DNA of 64,000 nucleotides from an uncultured Pseudomonadales bacterium (GTDB lineage: Bacteria; Pseudomonadota; Gammaproteobacteria; Pseudomonadales; Azotimanducaceae). The notes beneath the pieces were generated by a model. That model saw nothing but the letters and a program-made list of their open reading frames with translations, ran no database searches and was not told the origin of the DNA. The translations under genes were made by a program, and so were the position numbers. The DNA lies in NCBI GenBank assembly GCA_951813295.1, contig CATOTI010000002.1:1116001-1180000 (forward strand), written 5' to 3'. This document shows, in pieces, positions 19,529 to 27,799 of this stretch (position 1 is the stretch's first letter; each line of letters begins with the position of its first letter).

Positions 19529-20719
19529 CTACAACGCACCCGATTCCGACAACGCGGCGACGCCGTCCTCGTCGATCCCGAGGAGATCCTGAAGCACGGC
19601 GGCATTGTCCTGGCCTAAACCACGCGGCATCGCTACCGGCGGCGGCTCGACGTCCTGAAAACGAAGCGGCGTCGACGGCAGCATGACCTCGCCATACGTG
19701 GGGTGCGCGACCTTCTGCAACGCACCGCGCTCGATCAGATGCGGATCGTGGATCACGTCATCGAGCGACTGCACCGGCGCGCAGATCACGTCGTGTTCCT
19801 GACAGATCCGAAACACCTCGTCCTTCGGCAACGTCGACGTCCAAGACTCCACCGCCTCGTCCGTCGCCTCCATGTTCGTCGACCGATTCTTCATGTCGAT
19901 AAAGCGCGGATCCTCCGCGAGCTCCGGACGCCCCATCGCTTTCGTTAAATACGCCCAGTGATGTTCACGAATGCAAATGATCGCGACATGCCCATCACTC
20001 GTCGCATAGACGTTGTACGGCGCCACCGCCCGCGCCTGATGATGATTCCCCGTACGCGGCGGATTACCGCCGACGAGATAGTAGGCCCCCAACGCCGACG
20101 TCAGCGTCGGAAAAACGGCATCCTGCATCGCGACATCCAGCACCGCCCCTTCGCCCGTTCGCTCTCGTCGAAGCAGCGCGCTCGTGATCGCGCCATAGAG
20201 ATGCACGCCACCCAGAATGTCGCAAAGCGCCGGACCCGACTTCAGCGGCGGCTCACCATCATTCCCGGTAATCGCCACAACCGCCGTCATCGCCTGCACC
20301 GTCACATCCATCGCGAGATAGTCTCGATGCGGCCCACCCTGACCGAACCCGGTTCCCGCCGCGTAAATCAGCCGCGGATTGATCTCGGATAAGACGTCAC
20401 TCCCCACCCCCAACCGATCCATCGTCCCCGGCGCGAAGTTCTCGAGCAATACATCCACCTCACCCGCGAGGCGCTTCAACAGCGCCACCCCCTCCGGGTT
20501 CTTGAGGTTGATCGTCATCGTCTCTTTGTTGCCGTTCAGCATCATGAACGGATAGCTCGCGATCGGCTTGCCCGGCCGTCCGCGCATCCCCTCACCCGCG
20601 GGTGACTCCACCTTGATCACCCGCGCCCCCGACATCGCCAGCAGATAGCCGCAATACGGCCCGTTGTAGATCTGCCCGAGATCGAGCACCGTGATCCCGG
20701 CAAGGGGCAACTCCGCCAC
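19529..20719 (-). CDS. CaiB/BaiF family CoA-transferase
   Basis: LPLAGITVLDLGQIYNGPYCGYLLAMSGARVIKVESPAGEGMRG, LLKRLAGEVDVLLENFAPGTMDRLGVG. GTG start at 20719; the upstream ORF extension is tRNA antisense. Confidence 0.92.
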   Translation of the reverse strand: MAELPLAGITVLDLGQIYNGPYCGYLLAMSGARVIKVESPAGEGMRGRPGKPIASYPFMMLNGNKETMTINLKNPEGVALLKRLAGEVDVLLENFAPGTMDRLGVGSDVLSEINPRLIYAAGTGFGQGGPHRDYLAMDVTVQAMTAVVAITGNDGEPPLKSGPALCDILGGVHLYGAITSALLRRERTGEGAVLDVAMQDAVFPTLTSALGAYYLVGGNPPRTGNHHQARAVAPYNVYATSDGHVAIICIREHHWAYLTKAMGRPELAEDPRFIDMKNRSTNMEATDEAVESWTSTLPKDEVFRICQEHDVICAPVQSLDDVIHDPHLIERGALQKVAHPTYGEVMLPSTPLRFQDVEPPPVAMPRGLGQDNAAVLQDLLGIDEDGVAALSESGAL

Positions 20720-20767
20720 ATCGCGCTCCAACCTTTGAGAGAGTCGCGAGTATACTGGCCGCCACAC

Positions 20768-20844
20768 GCGCCCGTAGTTCAACTGGATAGAGCACCAGGC
20801 TTCGAACCTGGGGGTTGTAGGTTCGAGTCCTACCGGGCGCGCCA
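20768..20844 (+). tRNA. tRNA-Arg (anticodon TCG), CCA encoded
   Basis: Acceptor GCGCCCG/CGGGCGC, anticodon stem CCAGG-CTTCGAA-CCTGG, T-arm GTAGG-TTCGAGT-CCTAC, 3' GCCA. Confidence 0.95.
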
Positions 20845-21049
20845 TTTTCCCGTTAAAGAATCGGTTGCGCCGAACGAAGTCCTACCGTGGCGAATAACCT
20901 ATATCGCGATCGCGCTGTCGGAAGGCGCGCCGTTGCTCGTAGTGGCGAAGTAATCCGGGACGATGTCGAAGTGTTACGCATCGTACAGCGGCGGCGATGA
21001 TAAGACGCGTTGGGGATCGACCGTGTACTCGGCTATATCAGTTAGATGG

Positions 21050-21150
21050 CCCATAGGTAACGCTCTGTTTACTGTAGCCAGTATCCCGTCCTCATCCTAA
21101 ACACATGGTTTAGCATGGCTTCACTGACCCTCCCATAGTTAACGCTCAGT
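21050..21150. repeat. pair of imperfect direct repeats in noncoding DNA
   Basis: CCCATAGGTAACGCTCTG (21050-21067) and CCCATAGTTAACGCTCAG (from 21132), 16/18 identical, 82 bp apart. Confidence 0.7.
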
Positions 21151-21249
21151 GACTTATGGCGTTCACACAAACTTCGACCCGATCCCATCCTCGCCCTATA
21201 CGAATCAACGACTTAGAAGGCGGGAGCGGGCCGGATTAGCCATATCTCG

Positions 21250-21300
21250 AGGCTTCGAACCTGGGGGTTCCGGGTTCAAGCCCCTGCGGACGCACCATTT
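21250..21300 (+). repeat. 3' tRNA-Arg-like fragment (no 5' half)
   Basis: AGGCTTCGAACCTGGGGGTT is identical over 20 bp to the tRNA-Arg anticodon region at 20797-20816, followed by a T-loop (TTCAAGC) and CGGACGC-ACCA-TTT. By eye 41/51 identity to the tRNA 3' half. Confidence 0.8.
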
Positions 21301-21433
21301 CGATCAGAGGTGACGCGAGCTCGAAAACGTCGATGACCGTCAGTATCGAAATCGCCCTTCACCTCCCGCCTACCACCCGACATGCCCGGTGAGTAACCTC
21401 GATCAGATCGAAAACTACCGTGTTGGGAGCCCA

Positions 21434-22717
21434 ATGTTCGAGCGAGTGATCCTGGCCGTCGTCATTTTGACGACGACACAAGGCGCGTGGTCCAACACGT
21501 CATCGGCCCGGGACGCCGTCGGTGTGGGCAACGCGATGTGGGTCTGGAACACCAAGGCTCTCTTTGAGTCCTGCAGGACCAAGAATCCGCCAGTCGCCTG
21601 CGTCGACGCGGTCAACGAGCTTCTCTCAGTCAGTCGCGAACACGGCGTGCACGAACTCTGGATGTACGTGGAAGTCCGCGGGAACAGGCTCGTCCGGCGA
21701 CAGAACTGGGAGTACTTGATCCCGGTGCTTTACGACGCGGGGATCGACGTTCATGCGCTGGCGGGTGATCCAACCTGGGCGCTCAAGTCCAACCATCGAG
21801 CACCGCAACGAGTCCTCAGCGCGGTCATTGCCTTCAACGATTCAAAAGAACAGCGGCGGCGATTCGCGGGTATCAAGTTCGATATCGAACCGCACACCAT
21901 GGATGCCGACTACGCGGTCAGGGATCTCAGACGGCGCGGGTACGAGTACACCGATGATGACGCCGCACAATGGGATCGACACGTCGGCTACCGCATCGAC
22001 GTCTTCGACGAGATGATCGAGCTCTACACCGACCTGGCGGCCCGCGCCCAGCGCGAGGGGCTTCTGATCGGGGCCGATGTGCCGTTCTGGTGGGACATGG
22101 TCGACTGGCGACGCGCATTCGACGAAAACCGGCAACCCGATGATCCGGAGAACGTCGTCACCCCGGGATTCAACGCCGAAGTTCGTCCCAAGGGGCGGAA
22201 GATTCCGATACCGGCAACCTACCTGCTCATCGAAAGTCTCGACAGCATCGGTGTGATGGCTTATCGCGATACCGTCTACGAGCAAGCGGAGCTCGTCGCG
22301 TGGTCGAGGTGGGGGCGCACGAACAGCGACAATCCCCAGGGCGCGGTGGTGGGTGGAATCGTCCCGCACGGCACACGACCCCTTCACTACGCCGAGATCC
22401 ACAACCGTAAAGTCTCGCGTGGGGATCTAGACAACACACGCCGCGCCGCGCGTATCTTCATCGGCGTCGAGACCAGGCCCGTCGGACCGGGTGTCCCGAG
22501 CCAGGCGACCTTCGGCGACGACTCCTACAACGATCTACTGTTGGCCATCTGTCGCGCCCGGGCAGAGTTTCAGTACTACGACAGCTTCGAAGGGATGGCT
22601 TTTCACTCGTACGACCACCTGAAGAAGCTCCGAGAAAAGCCAGGCCTATTGAGCGAGAGCGACGCCGCTCGACGCTGCACCGTCTGGGCACGGCATGCGG
22701 GGTCCGTCGATCGATAG
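21434..22717 (+). CDS. secreted hypothetical protein, possibly TIM-barrel glycoside-hydrolase-like
   Basis: Signal peptide MFERVILAVVILTTTQGAWS, then AMWVWNTKALF..., GIKFDIEPHTMDADY, GVMAYRDTVYEQAELV. The ORF begins at 21389; 21434 is chosen for the signal peptide. Confidence 0.7.
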   Translation: MFERVILAVVILTTTQGAWSNTSSARDAVGVGNAMWVWNTKALFESCRTKNPPVACVDAVNELLSVSREHGVHELWMYVEVRGNRLVRRQNWEYLIPVLYDAGIDVHALAGDPTWALKSNHRAPQRVLSAVIAFNDSKEQRRRFAGIKFDIEPHTMDADYAVRDLRRRGYEYTDDDAAQWDRHVGYRIDVFDEMIELYTDLAARAQREGLLIGADVPFWWDMVDWRRAFDENRQPDDPENVVTPGFNAEVRPKGRKIPIPATYLLIESLDSIGVMAYRDTVYEQAELVAWSRWGRTNSDNPQGAVVGGIVPHGTRPLHYAEIHNRKVSRGDLDNTRRAARIFIGVETRPVGPGVPSQATFGDDSYNDLLLAICRARAEFQYYDSFEGMAFHSYDHLKKLREKPGLLSESDAARRCTVWARHAGSVDR

Positions 22718-22810
22718 GTACTCGAGCTGCCCCGCGATCAACCAGCCCGTTCGGCGTACCGGGCGCATCGCCATAGCTTCGCCCCGCCCAACCACCAAAA
22801 CCAACCAGCA

Positions 22811-23422
22811 ATGACCCGCCCCGCCAACACAACCGAAGTCGCGAACACCGTATTCGATGAGGTCGCTCGGCACGGGATCCTGCTGCAAACGGGCGGCGAG
22901 TTTCCGAGCGCGACGACCACGATCACCGGTGAGCCGCTTTCGGGATCGTGGTGGTCACATCCGCAAGCCAGTCTGATTCACTGGGTTCTCGAGGCACTCG
23001 ATGAGCACCGCGAACTGACCACGGTGAAGCTCATCAACGGCAAGGTCACGCTCGTTCATACCTCGCTCTGGCCCGCGCTCGTTGCGATCGGCAGCGCGCG
23101 CCAATCCTGGCAAATGGCGCGGCTTTCACCGCTCGCGACGACGATGCTCGAAACAGCCGATCACGGTTCGTTTCGTCTCGATCAATTCGAGCCGACCGCG
23201 ACCGGACGTCCCACGAACGCGATGCGGGCCCTCGAACGAAAACTGCTCGTTCACACCCGAGAGGTGCATACCGAGAAAGGCCGGCATTCCAAAGAGGTGC
23301 AGAGCTGGACCGATTGGGCGAGAACAGTCGGCGTTTTGTCGGGGCGAATCCCCAATGTTGACGAGTCCAAGGCTGCGTTCGAGCGGATCGTCCAGGCGAA
23401 CGACATCAAGCTCCCCTGGTGA
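22811..23422 (+). CDS. hypothetical protein
   Basis: 203 aa; GSWWSHPQASLIHWVLEAL...KLINGKVTLVHTSLWPALVAIGSARQSWQ; family not confidently recognised. Confidence 0.7.
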   Translation: MTRPANTTEVANTVFDEVARHGILLQTGGEFPSATTTITGEPLSGSWWSHPQASLIHWVLEALDEHRELTTVKLINGKVTLVHTSLWPALVAIGSARQSWQMARLSPLATTMLETADHGSFRLDQFEPTATGRPTNAMRALERKLLVHTREVHTEKGRHSKEVQSWTDWARTVGVLSGRIPNVDESKAAFERIVQANDIKLPW

Positions 23423-23498
23423 TCGAACACGACGGGGTTCGGTTTATTTCCAGCGGGGATCCTGGCGGCACGGTACCGGAACGCGTGCCGACTAGCCT

Positions 23499-23585
23499 CT
23501 AACCCCCCAACGCCAGAGCCGCGCCCAAGAGGGCCATGGCGATGCTGAGAGCAGCGATGATCCTGTACAACGTTTTCTTGCTCAT
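23499..23585 (-). CDS. 28-aa single-TM small protein (putative)
   Basis: ATG...TAG encodes MSKKTLYRIIAALSIAMALLGAALALGG; preceded by AAGAAGGA-CCG-ATG (strong Shine-Dalgarno). Not in the supplied ORF track. Confidence 0.6.
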   Translation of the reverse strand: MSKKTLYRIIAALSIAMALLGAALALGG

Positions 23586-23708
23586 CGGTCCTTCTTATGC
23601 AGAACCTCCGGTCAGCGCTTACGGCCCACGACATGTTCGACAACGCTGTCGCCGATGAACGATGGACGTAATAGTGTCGGCTCCATCCACCGTAAAGGAA
23701 AAAGCGGT

Positions 23709-24200
23709 ATGAGCCGCGCACTCGCCCTCGTGATCCTCGTTGCCGCCGCGGGATGTGTAACGAAGAACCCCACACCAACCGAACTTGCCTGTTACTCGAA
23801 TCTCGAGATGCCCGTTCTTCGACAGGATTCGGCGGAAGTGGTGGGCACGCGTTCAGTGGTGACCGATGCGTGCGCGCCGATCGCACGGCGGACGTTTGTG
23901 GTCCGTTCGCGACTTACGGTCGACGGAGAAGAATTGGCCAACCCGACCTTGGTCGTCTACGAGGGTGAACAGGCAACAGTCGTGATCGACGGGGCGCTCT
24001 CAGTGTCACTGATCGTCGATCATCGATCCAACCGGTCCGCGTTTGTCACGACTGACATCCGCCGCGCGGGTGCACGTCTAGAACCTTCGCTCCTCGTTAA
24101 TCTTGGCGAACCGGCAAGCGTGACGATCGACGACACGAACATCTCACTCATCGTCGACGAAGTCGGCTCGGTTGATGAGGGCGATTCGTCGGACGCCTGA
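23709..24200 (+). CDS. putative lipoprotein
   Basis: MSRALALVILVAAAGCVTKN, signal peptidase II lipobox AAGC; remainder unrecognised. Confidence 0.7.
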   Translation: MSRALALVILVAAAGCVTKNPTPTELACYSNLEMPVLRQDSAEVVGTRSVVTDACAPIARRTFVVRSRLTVDGEELANPTLVVYEGEQATVVIDGALSVSLIVDHRSNRSAFVTTDIRRAGARLEPSLLVNLGEPASVTIDDTNISLIVDEVGSVDEGDSSDA

Positions 24201-24343
24201 GGCGCCGGGGACGCTAATCCCCGCGACGACCAATTACGATTGCCACCGCTCGCCAGCGCACGAACCCAACGGTCGCGACCTAAGTCCGAAGGCTATTCTC
24301 CGAATACGCGCGTCCCGACGTCGTTCCCGTAAGAAGCCGTCGC

Positions 24344-25516
24344 TCATTCGTAGCTCACGAAATCCATCACGTTGCGCTGATAGAAGGTCATGGTGCTTTC
24401 GAACTTTCGCGCCATCGCGCCGACCCGGTAAGCGGGTGAGTTCATGGCCCGTTGCATCTGCCGGCACGCCCACATGTCTTCGAACATGAGGTTGTCGGTC
24501 TGCATCGGGTGCTTGGGCGCGTCATCGAGGGTGACGAGATCGATCTCGCCGCTGTTGAAGCGGCTCTTGTAGCGCGGCGACGCCTCCATCTGATCGACGG
24601 CGTCGGGCATCACTCGCACACGGCTTTCGACGATGGTGCGGTCGACGCTTTGTGGGATGACGTGGAACGTGCTCCAGCTATGCGCCATGCCGACCCACCC
24701 GATCGTCGGGAAGAACATATGGAAGGTGCCGCCGTAGGTTTCGGGGTTCGTGCCCGGTACAACGCCGATGTTCTTGTCGCCGTAGACCTTGGTCGCCCAA
24801 TCCTTGTACTTCTCGACGACCGGTTCGTAGAAAAGGTAATGGCGCCCGGCGGTATCCCAATCGAAACGTTCGTGATCGAACGTCGCCGCCGACTTTTCGT
24901 GTAGATAGAAGAGGTGGTAGGCGTCCATGTAATTCTCCGCGACGAGCTTCCAGTTCGCCTCGAAGAGGTGTCGGCTGCGGCCGACTTCGACCATCTTGTC
25001 CGGGCGATGCGGACCGGCCTTGAGCTCGAGATCGGCGGAGAACGCCTTCCAATCTTCCAGCGGATTTTCGTCGGGGTGCACGAAGATCATCCCGCGGAAG
25101 ACGCCGATCGAAGCTGGCATGAGGCCGAGCTGGGTCTTGTCGACGGTCGGGAACAACGGGTCCTGGCGGGGCACGGCTTTGAGTTCACCGGCGAGGGTGT
25201 AGAACCACTTGTGATACGGGCACTGCAATCCGCGCGGCGAGCTGCCTGTTTCCTCGAGGAACTGGGTGCCGCGATGGCGACAGATGTTGTGGAAAGCCCG
25301 GAGTTCCTGATCATCGCCGCGTACGACGACGAGCGGGAACCGTCCTGCCTGAACGCACATGAAGTCGCCGGCGTCGGGCACGTCGTCCGTCATGCCGGCA
25401 AAGTTCCAGAAACGGCTGAAGAGCTGGTCGAGTTCCCGTTCGTAGTACTCGGCGTGCGTATAGCCGCGGGCCGGAATGAGCTGATGGGCTTCTTCGGTAC
25501 GCTGGTGGTACTGCAT
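24344..25516 (-). CDS. aromatic ring-hydroxylating (Rieske) oxygenase alpha subunit
   Basis: 390 aa; CRHRGTQFLEETGSSPRGLQCPYHKW and NWKLVAENYMDAYHLFYLH (2-His-1-Asp). Confidence 0.95.
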   Translation of the reverse strand: MQYHQRTEEAHQLIPARGYTHAEYYERELDQLFSRFWNFAGMTDDVPDAGDFMCVQAGRFPLVVVRGDDQELRAFHNICRHRGTQFLEETGSSPRGLQCPYHKWFYTLAGELKAVPRQDPLFPTVDKTQLGLMPASIGVFRGMIFVHPDENPLEDWKAFSADLELKAGPHRPDKMVEVGRSRHLFEANWKLVAENYMDAYHLFYLHEKSAATFDHERFDWDTAGRHYLFYEPVVEKYKDWATKVYGDKNIGVVPGTNPETYGGTFHMFFPTIGWVGMAHSWSTFHVIPQSVDRTIVESRVRVMPDAVDQMEASPRYKSRFNSGEIDLVTLDDAPKHPMQTDNLMFEDMWACRQMQRAMNSPAYRVGAMARKFESTMTFYQRNVMDFVSYE

Positions 25517-25536
25517 CGTCGTTTCCCGGCCAGTAG

Positions 25537-25554
25537 TGATACACTAGTGTCTCA
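25537..25554. promoter_or_regulatory. putative TetR-family operator in divergent promoter
   Basis: TGATACACTAGTGTCTCA, near-palindrome (16/18 symmetric, ACACTAGTGT core) between the Rieske gene start (25516, -) and the TetR start (25573, +). Confidence 0.6.
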
Positions 25555-25572
25555 TTTGGGATCGAGTTGTCA

Positions 25573-26139
25573 ATGAACACCCCGCGAGTGAGGCCAACCT
25601 CCCGCGACGCGATCATCGCCGCCGCCGTTGCCGTGTTGAACGCCAACGTCGGGGCTTCGATGAGCGAAATCGCAATCCGCGCGGGCGTCGGCCGCGCGAC
25701 GTTGCACAGGCATTTCAGCTCGAAGGACGAGCTCGTCGCCGCGATCGCCGTCGACTGCATGGACGAACTCGAGAACGCGATCGCCGAGCGACTGGAAAGA
25801 CGCATGCCGGCACTCGACCGGCTGCGCGTGATGCTCGAGGCGAGCATTCCCTTGGGCGATCGATTCGCCTTTCTGACCAGTCAGATGGGCGGGACGACGT
25901 CTTCGCATGCGCGCTACCAGGCCGAGCTCGATTGGGTCGAAAGACTCGTCGACCGGCTGAAAACCGAACGTGTCGTCGCGCCCGACGTACCGACGGCATG
26001 GCTCGTGGCGCAGATCGATCAGGTGATCTGGACAGCCTGGCGCGAGATCTCGGCCGGCCGCCTGGCACCGCGCGACGCACCCGAGCTCGCCCTTCGAACG
26101 CTCCTCAACGGACTCGGCAACGAAGGAGAGCGGTCGTGA
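25573..26139 (+). CDS. TetR/AcrR family transcriptional regulator
   Basis: MNTPRVRPTSRDAIIAAAVAVLNANVGASMSEIAIRAGVGRATLHRHFSSKDELVAAIA. Confidence 0.93.
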   Translation: MNTPRVRPTSRDAIIAAAVAVLNANVGASMSEIAIRAGVGRATLHRHFSSKDELVAAIAVDCMDELENAIAERLERRMPALDRLRVMLEASIPLGDRFAFLTSQMGGTTSSHARYQAELDWVERLVDRLKTERVVAPDVPTAWLVAQIDQVIWTAWREISAGRLAPRDAPELALRTLLNGLGNEGERS

Positions 26140-27281
26140 CAGAACTGCGTCAGCTACTGCCGCCGAAGATGTATACCGATCCCGCCTGGTTCGAACGCGA
26201 GCGTCGGGAACTCTTTGATCAATCCTGGACGTTCGCGTGTACGGAGGCAGAGCTCAACAACGCCGGCGACTTCCATTCCTTTCGTTTCCTGGATCACTCG
26301 CTCTTCGTCGTACGAACGTCGAGCGGCGAACTCAGAGCGTTTCACAACATCTGTCGCCATCGCGGGTGCGAGGTACTCGAAGGCACGGGCAACACGGGCG
26401 AGGTGATCGTCTGTCCGTACCACCGCTGGGCGTATCGTCTCGACGGGCGACTGCGCGCCCTGCCCTTCGAGGAGGAAGCCTTCGGCCACGTCGATCGGGC
26501 GAGCCACGGGTTGGTCGAGGCGAGCGTCGGCGTCTATCGGGGCCTCGTCTTCGTCAACCCGGAGTTAGCACCACGCGATCGTTTCGATGACTGGATCGCG
26601 AACATGGACGATCACGCGTGGCCGCATCGATTCAACGACGATTCGCTCGCCTTCGCGGGCGAGATCACCTACGAGATGCGCTGCAACTGGAAGATCTTCT
26701 ACGAGAACGCGATCGATGGTTATCACCTGGGCTACCTGCACGACAAGACGCTCGGCACCGTGTACCCCGATCGAAACGTCTGGGATCTCGTCGGGCGCAA
26801 TCATGTCAGGTACTCGACGGAGCGCAACGGCGAGCGTCGTTCGAACACGCTCCTATCCGTCGATTCCGCCGATGGAATCGGAGCGCCGCGCCTGCATGGC
26901 GACAACGAGGCGACCTATCCCGGCGTCGTGATGCTCTTCCCGCTGACGATCCTCTCGCCAAGTCCGTGGGGTTTCTACGTTTCGCTGCTGCAACCGATCG
27001 ACGCTGAACGCACGAACATGCGCACCATGAGTTGGGCGCCCGGCGGCACCGGCGGTCGATTCAAATTCGGCGAGCGTAGCAAGCCTGTGCGTCTAGACGA
27101 CCTCGACGGCCATCCACTCGACTCGGGCAACTTCCAGATCGAAGACATGTGGATCGTCGAAAAGATCCAACGCAACCTGCGTTCCCCCAAGTTTGCGGTC
27201 GGTCCCCTCGCCGTTGGCGACGGCGCCGAGACGCCGATCGGCCAGTTTCAGGAGCAACTGCTGGAGTTCGTCCCGCTGTGA
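26136..27281 (+). CDS. aromatic ring-hydroxylating (Rieske) oxygenase alpha subunit
   Basis: VTELRQLLPPKMYTDPAWFERERRELFDQSW..., CRHRGCEVLEGTGNTGEVIVCPYHRW, NWKIFYENAIDGYHLGYLH; GTG start overlaps the TetR stop, RBS AAGGAG. Confidence 0.94.
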   Translation: MTELRQLLPPKMYTDPAWFERERRELFDQSWTFACTEAELNNAGDFHSFRFLDHSLFVVRTSSGELRAFHNICRHRGCEVLEGTGNTGEVIVCPYHRWAYRLDGRLRALPFEEEAFGHVDRASHGLVEASVGVYRGLVFVNPELAPRDRFDDWIANMDDHAWPHRFNDDSLAFAGEITYEMRCNWKIFYENAIDGYHLGYLHDKTLGTVYPDRNVWDLVGRNHVRYSTERNGERRSNTLLSVDSADGIGAPRLHGDNEATYPGVVMLFPLTILSPSPWGFYVSLLQPIDAERTNMRTMSWAPGGTGGRFKFGERSKPVRLDDLDGHPLDSGNFQIEDMWIVEKIQRNLRSPKFAVGPLAVGDGAETPIGQFQEQLLEFVPL

Positions 27282-27323
27282 CGGACCAACGGCTCATCAT
27301 CGTGTTCCGTCGCCAATCGTCAA

Positions 27324-27737
27324 TCAGGCGTCGTCCGATGGCCCGATCCACATGAACGGGTTGTGCGCGACTTCCCAGAGAAACCCGTCCGGGTCCGCGA
27401 AGTAACCCGAGTAACCACCCCACTCGACACGCTGCGCCGGCTTGACGAGCCGAGCCCCCGCCGCGACCGCATCGTCGAGGAGCTGATCGACCTCGGCTTC
27501 CGTCGCGACGTTGTGCGCCAGCGCAAACCCGCGGAATCCGTCGCCATCACTCGCAACGGTCGCATCCGCCGCTAGCGAATCGCGTGCATAGAGGCTCAGC
27601 CACGATCCGTTCAGCCCGAAAAACGCGACGCCGTCGGGGCCGTCGTTCAGCGGTAACCCCAGCCCGTCACGGTAGAAGGTGATGGCACGATCAAGATCGG
27701 CGACACCCAAGGTGATCATGCTGATTCGTGGCTGCAT
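27324..27737 (-). CDS. VOC/glyoxalase family protein
   Basis: 137 aa; MQPRISMITLGVADLDRAITFYRDGLGLPL...WGGYSGYFADPDGFLWEVAHNP. Confidence 0.93.
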   Translation of the reverse strand: MQPRISMITLGVADLDRAITFYRDGLGLPLNDGPDGVAFFGLNGSWLSLYARDSLAADATVASDGDGFRGFALAHNVATEAEVDQLLDDAVAAGARLVKPAQRVEWGGYSGYFADPDGFLWEVAHNPFMWIGPSDDA

Positions 27738-27751
27738 CGCTCGAGTCTCCG

Positions 27752-27781
27752 AAAAAAGAAACCCGGCAAGACGCCGGGTTT
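27752..27781 (-). terminator. rho-independent terminator downstream of TonB receptor gene
   Basis: AAACCCGGC-AAGAC-GCCGGGTTT (9-bp stem) followed on the minus strand by a CTTTTTTC tract. Confidence 0.85.
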
Positions 27782-27799
27782 CGTTGCGGCGAATGACCG

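Noticed and set aside
20720-20845. N-terminal extension MARPVGLEPTTPRFEAWCSIQLNYGR... of the CaiB ORF
   Set aside because: Antisense of the same tRNA-Arg, another well-known artefact. The start was moved to GTG 20719.
20735-20953. 72-aa ORF MRESRVYWPPHAPVVQLDRAPGFEPGGCRFESYRAR...
   Set aside because: It reads straight through tRNA-Arg; VVQLDRAPGFEPGGCRFESYRAR is a familiar spurious tRNA translation. Not a gene.
21250-21300. Second functional tRNA-Arg
   Set aside because: Only the anticodon-to-3' half is present. No D-arm or 5' acceptor strand can be found upstream, so it is treated as a fragment.
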